Source of the DNA: Mycobacterium sp. SMC-2
GTDB taxonomy: Bacteria > Actinomycetota > Actinomycetes > Mycobacteriales > Mycobacteriaceae
Assembly: GCF_025263485.1 (NCBI RefSeq)
Contig: NZ_CP079863.1
Location: forward strand, 1,736,001-1,800,000
DNA length: 64,000 bases
Reading direction: 5' to 3'
Below the pieces are notes generated by a model. It was not told where the DNA came from. It was given only the letters and a program-made list of their open reading frames with translations, and did no database searches. How positions within the stretch are numbered: position 1 is the stretch's first letter; each line of letters begins with the position of its first letter. The translations under genes and the position numbers were made by a program. Positions 37,860 through 47,280 of this stretch are shown one piece after another.

Positions 37860-38501
37860 GTGGCACCGCGCAGGACCTACAGCCAGAACTGCCCGATCGC
37901 CCGCGGACTCGATGTCCTGGGCGAGCGGTGGACGCTGCTGATCCTGCGCGAGCTGGTCGGCGGCCCCCGCCGCTACGGCGACCTACGCGCCGAGTTGCCC
38001 GGCATCGCAACCAATCTGCTGGCCGAACGGCTCAAAGAACTGCAGGACGCGGGGCTCGTCGACCGCGCCGACCTGCCCGCGCCGATCGGGCGGACCGTCT
38101 ACACGCTCAGCGACATGGGCTGGCAGCGGGTGCTGCCGGTGTTGCAGAGCGTCGCGTGGTTCGGGCTGGACCGGCTGGACCCGATCGATGATGGCCCGGC
38201 ATCGCCACTCAACGGGTTCTTGGCCGGGATCCTGCTCGGCTTCGACTCCGGGCGGGCCGCCGGATTGGAGGCGACGTGCCGGGCCGAGATCGACGGCCGG
38301 CGTTTCGACTTCGCGGTGACACAGGGACGCTTGGCTGCTGCCTACGGCGAACCCTCGGTGACGATCACCGGCGGGGCGGCGGATCTGGTGACCGCCCGCC
38401 TGGGATCGAGCGAGGCCAAGCGAAAGGCGGCGCTGCGGCGCATCGCTGTGACGGGCGACCCGGCGGCCGCCGGCGCGATGCGTCAGGCGTTCGCGCTGTA
38501 G
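37860..38501 (+). CDS. HxlR family regulator with C-terminal SCP2-like domain
   Basis: A 213-residue regulator. Residues about 8-95 form an HxlR winged helix: YSQNCPIARGLDVLGERWTL, LILRELVGGPRRYGDLRAEL, PGIATNLLAERLKELQDAGL. The cysteine at about 11 is the conserved thiol of this family. The rest, about 120-213, resembles an SCP2/sterol-carrier-like domain with RFDFAVTQGRLAAAYGEPSV, possibly a hydrophobic-ligand pocket. GTG 37860 is the only suitable start. It is divergent from the exporter operon, which it probably controls. Its 3' end overlaps the convergent gene at 38483 by 19 bases. Confidence 0.88.
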   Translation: MAPRRTYSQNCPIARGLDVLGERWTLLILRELVGGPRRYGDLRAELPGIATNLLAERLKELQDAGLVDRADLPAPIGRTVYTLSDMGWQRVLPVLQSVAWFGLDRLDPIDDGPASPLNGFLAGILLGFDSGRAAGLEATCRAEIDGRRFDFAVTQGRLAAAYGEPSVTITGGAADLVTARLGSSEAKRKAALRRIAVTGDPAAAGAMRQAFAL

Positions 38502-39055
38502 GCGTGCGCCAGCAGCTCGTCCACCGTCCATTGGTCGTTGGCGTGGGTGCCGCGCTTGCACGCCACGACGCGGCCGTTCGAGCCGATGAGAAAGTCCGCG
38601 GGTAGGCCCAGATGGCCGCCGGTCGGATGCGGATTGGTCACCGGCATGCCGCCCCGGTTTCGCCAATAGCTGGGACGGGCCATCGCCACCACCGTCGGCG
38701 GCACCGCGCGGGGGTCGAGCACGGAACGCGGCGACGAGCCGACACCGAACTCGGCGTACAACGCCTTGGCCGGGTCGCCAATCACCGCGAACGGCAAATC
38801 GCCGACGTATTGCCGCAATTCGTCGTCGGTCGAGTGGAATACGACTACCTCACGGATACCGGCGTTGGCGATCTCGCCGTGGCGGCGCGCGATCGACTGC
38901 AGGTGAACATTGCAGATGGGACAGCCGGCGAAGCGTCGGAACTGCAAATGGACGAGTCGGTCGGGATCAGGAATCGGGACCGGTTCGCCGGAAACCGTGA
39001 CCAGTTCTCGCGGGGCGACGGCGCTACCCCGGCCTATCGCCGGGTCCTTGCTCAT
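38483..39055 (-). CDS. Thioredoxin-fold peroxiredoxin-like protein with CxxC
   Basis: A 190-residue thioredoxin-fold protein. RRFAGCPICNVHLQSIARRH contains a CPIC pair in the position of the peroxiredoxin/thioredoxin active site, EVVVFHSTDDELRQYVGDLP and FAVIGDPAKALYAEFGVGSS match the AhpC/TSA-like family, and LPADFLIGSNGRVVACKRGT follows. Proteins of this group act as thiol peroxidases or disulfide reductases; activity here is untested. ATG 39055 follows GACAGGAGCC and is the best start. The frame is open upstream to 39124 but without a ribosome site. The gene runs against the HxlR gene, with 19 bases shared at the ends. Confidence 0.82.
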   Translation of the reverse strand: MSKDPAIGRGSAVAPRELVTVSGEPVPIPDPDRLVHLQFRRFAGCPICNVHLQSIARRHGEIANAGIREVVVFHSTDDELRQYVGDLPFAVIGDPAKALYAEFGVGSSPRSVLDPRAVPPTVVAMARPSYWRNRGGMPVTNPHPTGGHLGLPADFLIGSNGRVVACKRGTHANDQWTVDELLAHAYSANA

Positions 39056-39324
39056 GGGCGGCTCCTGTCTAACGAAGAGACTCCCTTCCCAACGAAGAAA
39101 TGTACGGGCTGATTCCGACCCCACCAGGACACCTCGGGCCGCATCTCCTCCGATCGACTCGCGCAGTGGTGCGAGCCGACCGGGAGCGTTAGTCCCCGGC
39201 GTCCAGCAGGGCGTCGATGGCGAGGTCTTCGCGTCGCCGAAGAACGCACCATCAGCCCGTTCTTCGCCTCGGCCGAAGGCACCGCCGCGCCCGGCCGGTC
39301 GTCGCTAGCCACTAAGCTGGCTGC

Positions 39325-40884
<1,560 letters not shown>

Positions 40885-41068
40885 TTTCCAGTCCGGATTG
40901 GCCACGACACGTAACCAGTTGCGAAGACGCGCCGACGGGAGTCGCGCCAGTTTATGTCCCGTCGAACGGGCCTCTTTAGGCCCATCCGCCCCACCGGTAT
41001 CGATCGCATAAAGCCGCCCCTTTAGTTTCTTGACGGTTGTCGGAGGGCGGGTGTTTACTCTCAATCAG

Positions 41069-41084
41069 TCGAACATACTTTCGA
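41069..41084 (+). promoter_or_regulatory. LexA (SOS) box upstream of imuA'
   Basis: TCGAACATACTTTCGA, one base off the mycobacterial LexA palindrome TCGAAC-N4-GTTCGA in its second half. It sits 36 bases ahead of the imuA' ATG. A closely similar box precedes dnaE2 at 52274, so the mutasome genes should respond together to DNA damage. Confidence 0.88.
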
Positions 41085-41120
41085 AAATAGTCGTGCGAGA
41101 GCGGTGGTAGGAGGCTGATC

Positions 41121-41810
41121 ATGACTGCGGCTTTCGCCCCCGATCATCGCCGGGAAACGCGCGCTGAGCAGCTCGAATCGCTGCGCCGGCGGATGGCCGT
41201 GATCACCGGCAAGGCGCCGGGCCCCGCGTCCGGCCGAGCCTCTTGTGCCGACGACCTGCTGCCGGAATCGGAATCCCGGCTGGCGCTGCCGCGGTGGCTG
41301 GCGGAGTCGCTGCCGGCGCCCCTGCCGCGCGGAACGGTGGCGGTGCTCTCGGGCGCCCGGTCGCTGCTGCTGGGCATGGTGGCCGCGGTGACGGCGACGG
41401 GGGGCAACGTGGCAATCGTCGGCCAGCCGGACATCGGGCTGCTGGCCGCCGCGGAGATGGGGGCGGACCTGAGCCGGGTCGCGGTGATACCGGACCCCGG
41501 CACCGATCCGGTGGAGGTGGCCGCGGTGCTCGTCGACGGCATGGATCTGGTGGTCCTCGGCCTGGGTGGCCGCCGGGTGCCACAGACCCGGGCGCGGGCG
41601 GTGGTGGCGCGGGCCCGCAACAAGGGGTGCACCGTGTTGGTCACCGACGGTGACTGGCAGGGGGCGCCCACCCGGCTTCAGGCCCGGGTCTGTGGCTACG
41701 AGATCACCCCGGGCCGCCGCCCGGGATTCGGCCGGATCAGCCGGGTGCGGCTGCAGGTCAGCGGGGTGTGCGCGGGACGGCGAGTGACCGCCCGGGCGCG
41801 AGCCGGGTGA
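41121..41810 (+). CDS. imuA': Mutasome component ImuA'
   Basis: A 229-residue RecA-like protein needed with ImuB and DnaE2 for DNA damage-induced mutagenesis in mycobacteria. It opens with [20 protein letters not shown] and has the central RecA-fold strand [20 protein letters not shown], but the Walker A Gly-Lys-Thr/Ser is missing (GARSLLLG), so ATP binding is unlikely. [20 protein letters not shown] and [15 protein letters not shown] follow. ATG 41121 stands after GGTAGGAGG. The gene follows the LexA box and precedes imuB by six bases. Counterpart of Rv3395c. Confidence 0.92.
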   Translation: MTAAFAPDHRRETRAEQLESLRRRMAVITGKAPGPASGRASCADDLLPESESRLALPRWLAESLPAPLPRGTVAVLSGARSLLLGMVAAVTATGGNVAIVGQPDIGLLAAAEMGADLSRVAVIPDPGTDPVEVAAVLVDGMDLVVLGLGGRRVPQTRARAVVARARNKGCTVLVTDGDWQGAPTRLQARVCGYEITPGRRPGFGRISRVRLQVSGVCAGRRVTARARAG

Positions 41811-41816
41811 ATCCCG

Positions 41817-43385
41817 GTGGCATCCCGCGTGCTGGCCATCTGGTGCATGGACTGGCCGGCGGTTGCGGCGGCCGCGGCCGCCGGCCTGCCCGCGACCGCC
41901 CCGGTGGCGGTCACGTTGGCCAATCGGGTGATCGCCTGTTCGGCGGCCGCCCGCGCGGCGGGAGTGCGGCGGGGGCTGCGGCGCCGGGAGGCGGCGGCCC
42001 GGTGCCCGCAGCTGCACGTCGGCACCGCCGACGCGGACCGCGACGCCCGCTTCTTCGAAGCGGTCATTGCGGCGGTGGACGACCTGGTGCCGCGCGCCGA
42101 GGTGCTGCGGCCCGGGCTCCTGGCGCTGCCGGTGCGCGGGGCGGCCCGCTATTTCGGTTCCGAGGCCGACGCCGCCGAGCGGCTGATCGACGCGGTGGCC
42201 GTGAGTTCGGTGGCGGGCGCCGAGTGCCAGGTCGGGATTGCCGACCGGTTGTCCACCGCGGTCTTCGCCGCGCGCGCGGGCCGGATCGTCCCGCCGGGGG
42301 GCGACGCCAGGTTCCTGTCGGTGCTGTCGATCCGTCAGCTCGCCACCGAGCCCAGCCTGTGTGGTCCGGGGCGGGAAGAGCTGACGGATCTGTTGTGGCG
42401 GATGGGGATTCGCACCATCGGTCAGTTCGCCGCGTTGTCGGCCACCGACGTGGCGTCCCGGTTCGGCACCGACGGGGTGGTCGCACACCGGCTGGCGCGC
42501 GGTGAACCCGAGCGGGGACCGTCCGGGCGGGAGCCGCCGGAGGAGCTGGAGGCCGTGCTGGACTGCGACCCGCCGATCGATCGGGTCGACGCGGCGGCCT
42601 TCGCGGGGCGCTCGCTGGCCGCCGCGCTGCACCGGACGCTGATGGCCGCCGGGGTGGGCTGCACCCGGCTGGCCATTCACGCCGTCACCGAGGGTGGCGA
42701 AGGGCTGCAACGGGTATGGCGGTGCGCCGAGCCGTTGACCGAGGACGCCACCGCCGACCGGGTGCGCTGGCAACTGGACGGGTGGTTGAGCAGCCGGACG
42801 CGCGATGCGCGGCCCACCGCACCGGTGACGCTGTTGCGGCTGCGGGCGGTGGAGGTGGTGTCGGCCGAGGCGCTGCAGTTGCCGCTGTGGGGTGGCTTGG
42901 GTGAGGAGGACCGGCTGCGGGCCCGCCGGGCCCTGGTGCGGGTGCAGGGCCTGCTCGGCCCGGAGGCGGTGCGGGTGCCGGTGCTGTCCGGCGGGCGCGG
43001 GCCGGCCGAGCGCATCACGTTGGCCCCGCTGGGTGACGAGCCGGTGCCACGGGCCGACCCGGGTCTGCCGTGGCCCGGGCGGCTGCCCGAGCCGTCACCG
43101 GCGGTGTTGCTCGATGATCCGGTGGAATTGCTTGACGGGCAAGGCAATCCGGTGCGGGTGACGAGCCGGGGGCTGCTCTCCGCCGACCCGGTGCGGCTGA
43201 CCCTGCACGGCCGAGACGAGCGGCTGGACTGGTGGGCCGGGCCGTGGCCGGTCGACGAGCGGTGGTGGGATCCCGAGGTGGCAAGGGGCCGCACCGCCCG
43301 CGCGCAGGTCCTGCTGGAGGACGAGCGGGCCTTTCTGCTGTGCTACCGCCAGCGGCGCTGGTACCTCGAGGGCAGCTACGAGTAA
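41817..43385 (+). CDS. imuB: Mutasome adaptor ImuB (inactive Y-family polymerase)
   Basis: A 522-residue Y-family DNA polymerase relative that links DnaE2 and ImuA' to the beta clamp. The start VASRVLAIWCMDWPAVAAAA corresponds to the polymerase opening, but the catalytic acidic residues expected in LIxDxDxxxx are replaced (CMDWP lacks the pair), fitting a non-polymerising adaptor. WRMGIRTIGQFAALSATDVA is the helix-hairpin-helix region. QLPLWG (residues 354-359) is the beta-clamp-binding motif known from M. tuberculosis ImuB. The C-terminal part is needed for contacts to ImuA' and DnaE2. GTG 41817 lies six bases after imuA'. Counterpart of Rv3394c. Confidence 0.93.
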   Translation: MASRVLAIWCMDWPAVAAAAAAGLPATAPVAVTLANRVIACSAAARAAGVRRGLRRREAAARCPQLHVGTADADRDARFFEAVIAAVDDLVPRAEVLRPGLLALPVRGAARYFGSEADAAERLIDAVAVSSVAGAECQVGIADRLSTAVFAARAGRIVPPGGDARFLSVLSIRQLATEPSLCGPGREELTDLLWRMGIRTIGQFAALSATDVASRFGTDGVVAHRLARGEPERGPSGREPPEELEAVLDCDPPIDRVDAAAFAGRSLAAALHRTLMAAGVGCTRLAIHAVTEGGEGLQRVWRCAEPLTEDATADRVRWQLDGWLSSRTRDARPTAPVTLLRLRAVEVVSAEALQLPLWGGLGEEDRLRARRALVRVQGLLGPEAVRVPVLSGGRGPAERITLAPLGDEPVPRADPGLPWPGRLPEPSPAVLLDDPVELLDGQGNPVRVTSRGLLSADPVRLTLHGRDERLDWWAGPWPVDERWWDPEVARGRTARAQVLLEDERAFLLCYRQRRWYLEGSYE

Positions 43386-43438
43386 CGGTGCTATCCGGTG
43401 GGCCGCAACGTGTCTGGCGTCACGATTTGGGTGCTGTA

Positions 43439-43787
43439 TTAGTGGGTGAGATGTCGACTCAGCAGTCTTCGGCCCTCGTCGGTGAAGTTGTGGTGGGAGT
43501 AGTAGCGGAAGAGCTGATCGGCGTTGGTGCCGTTGGGAGCGATGACGAGCTCGAGGGTGCGGCAGCCGTGCGATTGGGCCCAGGCGGCGCTGTCGCTGAT
43601 CAGTGCGCTGCCGACTCCTGTCCGCCGTGCGTGGGTTCCACAACAAGTCCTCGAGTTCTGCGATGGCCCCTTGTTCGAGTCCGAAGCTGAAGGTTGTGAT
43701 GGCGAAGCCCACGATTTCGTCCTGGCGGCCAGCGACAGCGATTCGGGCGGTGTCAGCGTGCAGTAGGACGGTCAGATTGGCGTGAAG
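43439..43787 (-). pseudogene. Frameshifted, 5'-truncated GNAT acetyltransferase remnant
   Basis: On the minus strand the frame reads DTARIAVAGRQDEIVGFAIT and TFSFGLEQGAIAELEDLL, then continues in another frame as RRTGVGSALISDSAAWAQSH, GCRTLELVIAPNGTNADQLF and RYYSHHNFTDEGRRLLSRHL before TAA at 43439. These are the GNAT strands, the RRxGxGxxL acetyl-CoA loop and the YxxxxF end. The break lies at about 43625-43650. Upstream of 43787 a stop codon and loss of similarity show that the first part of the gene is gone. Not functional as read; sequencing error cannot be excluded for the shift alone. Confidence 0.78.
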
Positions 43788-43797
43788 CTAGAAAACC

Positions 43798-43935
43798 GGT
43801 GTGGTGCTCGGCGAACCCCTCCAGGCCCACACCGCGATCGGCGGCGCTTTGATTGTGCTCGGCGTCCTCGTGCTGGCCAGGGCCAATCGCATCGGGACGA
43901 CGGATCGCACGGCACCGATTTCTGGCGTCCCCTAG
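43798..43935 (+). pseudogene. 3' remnant of an EamA/DMT-type transporter
   Basis: The plus-strand frame reads GVVLGEPLQAHTAIGGALIV and LGVLVLARANRIGTTDRTAP, ending with TAG at 43933. This matches the last helix of EamA drug/metabolite transporters, in which GEPL followed by GGALILxGV is typical. Only about 45 codons remain; upstream, similarity stops at the same point where the divergent GNAT remnant is cut. It looks like what is left after a deletion across two head-to-head genes. Confidence 0.68.
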
Positions 43936-44046
43936 CACGACGAGCGTGAAAGTGTTGAGCGCCAAGCACGCGGATCTCGAAGGGTTCTAGCCAGGCCCGC
44001 GCGCGAGCGGGCCGACCCACAACCCGTGGGCCAAACGGCCTGTGCC
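43936..44046. other. Short non-coding gap
   Basis: About 110 bases without a supported gene. GGCCCGC...GCGGGCC around 43996-44013 could form a short GC hairpin. Confidence 0.35.
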
Positions 44047-44505
44047 TCAGGCCCGCCCGGTGCGTACCGCCCGCGCCCGCGCCATCAGCCCGCGACCGCC
44101 GGGCAGCGCCCCCACCACCGTGCGCGCCAACCGGTCGCGCCCGCGGAGGCCGTCGGTTCGGGCTTTGCCCGCGTGCAGGTGGCGCCAACCCAGGGCCGCC
44201 CACGACGCCGCGACGACGGCGTCGGTCAGCCCGCCGCGAGCCCGGCGTTGGTCGACCACGGCCAGGCCGAGCGCGGTGATCGAGTGCACCGTGTCGACCC
44301 AGACGCCGGCCGCCAGCACCTCGGGGCCGGGATCGATTCCCGACAGCAGCGCCTGCCCGAGGTGACGCCCGCCCAGGATCCGGGTGACGACCAGCGCCTT
44401 GCGATCGACCTGCACCCCATGGATGTGGTCCAGCACCTGGGACGGGGCGGTCAGCAGCGCGGCGCCCCAACCCGCGCGGAGGACTTCGATGAGACGAATC
44501 TTCAT
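44047..44505 (-). CDS. Hypothetical protein downstream of iunH
   Basis: A 152-residue basic protein of no recognised family. MKIRLIEVLRAGWGAALLTA, VVTRILGGRHLGQALLSGID and GVWVDTVHSITALGLAVVDQ include moderately hydrophobic segments that may associate with the membrane, and the region around RRARGGLTDAVVAASWAALG suggests a further helix. The pattern (ILGxRHLxQ, DxxHxxTM) is common in small actinobacterial proteins annotated only as hypothetical. ATG 44505 lies 12 bases after the iunH stop on the same strand, so both may share a transcript. Function unknown. Confidence 0.68.
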   Translation of the reverse strand: MKIRLIEVLRAGWGAALLTAPSQVLDHIHGVQVDRKALVVTRILGGRHLGQALLSGIDPGPEVLAAGVWVDTVHSITALGLAVVDQRRARGGLTDAVVAASWAALGWRHLHAGKARTDGLRGRDRLARTVVGALPGGRGLMARARAVRTGRA

Positions 44506-44516
44506 GAGGTATGGGC

Positions 44517-45548
44517 TTACCCGCGCGCGAAGTGCCCAACCCGTTCGATGAACTTCTCGAAGAAGGCCGCCGCGTCCACGTCAATGCCGATCAGCACGTT
44601 GGGTTCTCGCCGCCCCGACCAATCGGTCACCGTCATGGCGCGGGTCAGGGTCCCCGTCAGCTCGATGTCCACCGTCGCGGGGCGCGTGGTGACGAGCCCC
44701 GGGTCCAGCGCCACGGCGGCGGCCAGTGGATCGTGCAGATGCGCCTGGTAGCCATGGCCGACGTCGTGGTAGGCCTCCAGGTAGAACCGCATCGCGTCCT
44801 CGATCACCCGAATCAACGGGTTGGACGCCGTCGACCGGGTGCCGGGCTCGTCGTCCACGCTCATCGGCGTCGACGTCGACCCGGCCGCGGTCGCCAACCT
44901 GGCGAGGTGATCCGGCGTCATCGCCACCTTGCGGGTCAGGTCCAGGCCGCACAGGATTGGAAGGCGCTCGTGGCCAACGGCTTCGGGGGTCCAGGCGGCA
45001 AGGACCTCGGCGGCGGCCTCGGGGTCCACGCTGATGTTCCATTCCGCCACCGCAGTGGTGTTGCCCCGGTGATCGTAGGAACCGCCCATCACAACCAGCC
45101 GGCACAGCAGCGTCGGCAGCTCCGGCTCGGCGCGCAGCGCCAGCGCCAGATTGGTCAGCGGGCCCGTCGCCACGCCGACGAGCTCACCGGGATGGGCGTG
45201 TGCGGCGCGCACCCAGGCGGTCGCCGCGTCGTGGTCGGTCAGCCGGCGATCGGTGGGCGGCAGGTCGGCATACCCCAATCCCCTGGGGCCGTGGACCTTT
45301 GACGGCAGCCGCATCGGACCGGTCAGTGTTTCCGCGGAACCCTTCGAAACCGGTATGCCGGTGCACCCACATAGCTCCAGCAGGCCCAGATTATTCTCGC
45401 AAACCTGTTCCACCCCAACGTTTCCCCCGGTAGAGGCGATGCCGACCACGTCTGCGTCAGGGCTGGCGAACAGGTACATCAGCGCCAGCGCATCATCCAC
45501 GCCGGTGTCGACGTCAACGAAGACGGGAGAGTTCATTGTGTCAAACAT
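44517..45548 (-). CDS. iunH: Inosine-uridine preferring nucleoside hydrolase
   Basis: A 343-residue nucleoside hydrolase that splits nucleosides into base and ribose for purine and pyrimidine salvage. VFVDVDTGVDDALALMYLFA (about residues 9-28) is the DxDxGxDD calcium-binding signature. NISVDPEAAAEVLAAWTPEA and the late HLHDPLAAAVALDPGL, with the active-site histidine and aspartate, complete the site. ATG 45548 with GAGG five bases before it is used; ATG 45536 is an alternative that matches the usual beginning of IunH more closely. Counterpart of Rv3393. It is divergent from the cyclopropane synthase gene 27 bases away. Confidence 0.93.
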   Translation of the reverse strand: MFDTMNSPVFVDVDTGVDDALALMYLFASPDADVVGIASTGGNVGVEQVCENNLGLLELCGCTGIPVSKGSAETLTGPMRLPSKVHGPRGLGYADLPPTDRRLTDHDAATAWVRAAHAHPGELVGVATGPLTNLALALRAEPELPTLLCRLVVMGGSYDHRGNTTAVAEWNISVDPEAAAEVLAAWTPEAVGHERLPILCGLDLTRKVAMTPDHLARLATAAGSTSTPMSVDDEPGTRSTASNPLIRVIEDAMRFYLEAYHDVGHGYQAHLHDPLAAAVALDPGLVTTRPATVDIELTGTLTRAMTVTDWSGRREPNVLIGIDVDAAAFFEKFIERVGHFARG

Positions 45549-45575
45549 ACTTACCTCGGCGGCTAGGCTGACACG

Positions 45576-46463
45576 ATGCCAACGACATCGGAGCCGCCCG
45601 AGGGCACTGATTTAACGCCGCACTTCGACGATGTGCAGGCGCACTACGACTTGTCGGACGACTTCTTCCGGCTATTCCTCGACCCGACCCAGACCTACAG
45701 TTGCGCCTACTTCGAGCGCGACGACATGACGCTGGAAGAAGCGCAGATCGCCAAGATCGATCTCGCCCTTGGCAAACTTGGGCTGCAACCGGGCATGACG
45801 TTGCTCGACGTCGGCTGTGGTTGGGGCGCCACCATGATGCGCGCCGTGGAAAAGTACGACGTCAACGTCATCGGGCTCACCCTGAGCCGCAACCAGGCCG
45901 AGCACGTCGAGCGGCTGATCGGCCAGTCCCAGAGTCCGCGTTCCGCCCGTATCCTGCTGCAGGGCTGGGAGCAGTTCGACGAGCCTGTCGACCGGATCGT
46001 CAGCATCGGCGCCTTCGAGCACTTCGGGCACGAGCGCTACGACGCGTTCTTCACCCTGGCGCACTCGCTGCTGCCGGACGACGGGGTCATGCTGCTGCAC
46101 ACCATCACCGGGCTGCACCCGACGGAGATGGTCGAGCGCGGCATGCCCTTATCGTTTCTGTTCGCCCGATTCGTCAAATTCATTGTGACCGAGATCTTTC
46201 CGGGTGGGCGGCTACCGTCTATCCAGATGGTGCAGGAGCGCGCCACCGCGAACGGCTTCACCGTGAGTCGCGTCCAGTCGCTGCAGCCGCACTACGCGAA
46301 GACGCTCGACATCTGGGCTGCCGCGCTGCAAGCCCACAAGGACGAGGCGATCGCGGTGCAATCCGAGGAAGTCTACGAGCGGTACATGAAATACCTGACA
46401 GGCTGCGCCGAGATGTTCCGGATCGGATACATCGACGTCAATCAGTTCACGTTGCAGAAGTGA
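45576..46463 (+). CDS. cmaA1: Mycolic acid cyclopropane synthase family methyltransferase
   Basis: A 295-residue SAM-dependent enzyme that modifies double bonds of meromycolate chains. [20 protein letters not shown] is the N-terminal signature, [20 protein letters not shown] (about residues 72-91) binds [16 protein letters not shown] lines the active site and [20 protein letters not shown] holds the cysteine near the bicarbonate site of this family. Position between iunH and acrA1 is that of cmaA1 (Rv3392c), the distal cis-cyclopropane synthase; paralogues (cmaA2, pcaA, mmaA1-4) are similar enough that the specificity is not sure from sequence. ATG 45576 is adjacent to divergent iunH. Confidence 0.92.
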   Translation: MPTTSEPPEGTDLTPHFDDVQAHYDLSDDFFRLFLDPTQTYSCAYFERDDMTLEEAQIAKIDLALGKLGLQPGMTLLDVGCGWGATMMRAVEKYDVNVIGLTLSRNQAEHVERLIGQSQSPRSARILLQGWEQFDEPVDRIVSIGAFEHFGHERYDAFFTLAHSLLPDDGVMLLHTITGLHPTEMVERGMPLSFLFARFVKFIVTEIFPGGRLPSIQMVQERATANGFTVSRVQSLQPHYAKTLDIWAAALQAHKDEAIAVQSEEVYERYMKYLTGCAEMFRIGYIDVNQFTLQK

Positions 46464-46493
46464 TCACCGGCGCCCGTCAGGCAGGCGGCGACC

Positions 46494-47237
46494 CTACGGC
46501 CAGGCCGAGGCGAAGGTGACCACCAGGACGTCGCGCTGCACCGGGCGACAGCCGTCGATCGGCCGGATGGGGGAGACACCGTGCAGGGTGCGGCGGTCGT
46601 CGCCCAGCATCAGCGTACCGGGCTCGGCCAGCGTCGTCGCCAGCAGCTGCCGGCCGTCGGAGTCGCACACCGTGCTCTCGCCGCCGATGGCGTTGCGCCG
46701 CCCGACCAGCAAGGAGCTGACCAGGGTGACACCGTCGCGGTGCATGCCCTCGGGTGTCGGATGACCGCCCTCGTCCGTTAACGACCGAATCCGGAACGGG
46801 TGCACCTTCACGTTCCAGTCCGCCACGTCATCCAGGGCCCCCGCCACCCGGGCCAGCAGGTTGATCACCTTGTGCAGCAACGGATCCCGCGCGAACGAGT
46901 CGGTCAGCGGCTCGAAGTCGCGATCCTTGCCGATGTAGAGCGGGTTGGACTCCTCCGGCTGCACGAACGTGCGCCTGGGCATCGGGTGCAGCACGCCGTC
47001 GCGAAAGGAGTACTGGCCGTACCGGCGCAGCCGCTGCACCCCCAGCTCCGCCGCGTAGGGGTCGGGGCCCAGCTGCTGCCAGTGCCGGGCGAACCGGGTC
47101 CACTCCTGGTGGCCCACGCCCAGGCTTCGCGTCACGTCGAACGAGGACATCACCGCGGCGCCCGTCGTGGCGACCAGGCGGGCCGCGGCGGACACAGGGT
47201 CGGCGTCCGCCCGCCGCTCGGAAAGAATCTGGGTCAT
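46494..47237 (-). CDS. 2-oxoglutarate/Fe(II) dioxygenase family protein
   Basis: A 247-residue protein of the 2OG-Fe dioxygenase group that contains free amino acid hydroxylases (PF10014-like). GMHRDGVTLVSSLLVGRRNA carries the HxD iron ligands and RRTLHGVSPIRPIDGCRPVQ the distal histidine and the arginine expected to bind 2-oxoglutarate. LRRYGQYSFRDGVLHPMPRR in the N-terminal part is the typical substrate-side section. ATG 47237 (TQILSERR) is chosen; the frame is open to 47255 via a TTG. It has no neighbours of the same pathway: it lies between a cyclopropane synthase and acrA1. The substrate is unknown. It is not one of the M. tuberculosis genes of this block. Confidence 0.82.
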   Translation of the reverse strand: MTQILSERRADADPVSAAARLVATTGAAVMSSFDVTRSLGVGHQEWTRFARHWQQLGPDPYAAELGVQRLRRYGQYSFRDGVLHPMPRRTFVQPEESNPLYIGKDRDFEPLTDSFARDPLLHKVINLLARVAGALDDVADWNVKVHPFRIRSLTDEGGHPTPEGMHRDGVTLVSSLLVGRRNAIGGESTVCDSDGRQLLATTLAEPGTLMLGDDRRTLHGVSPIRPIDGCRPVQRDVLVVTFASAWP

Positions 47238-47280
47238 CGCGCCGGAATACCGCAATCGGGCGCGGCCGAAACGCTTTGGC

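Noticed and set aside
36458..38191. A 577-residue plus-strand frame opposite the exporter operon
   Set aside because: Antisense shadow; Gly/Arg/Asp-rich with no domains and it crosses the divergent promoter.
39056..39324. A short coding remnant ending in DLAIDALLDAGD on the minus strand before guaA
   Set aside because: The open part is only about 20 codons after a stop, and no family could be recognised.
40968..40983. GGGCC-TCTTTA-GGCCC hairpin after guaA as a terminator
   Set aside because: Only five base pairs and no following T-tract; too weak to list as a feature.
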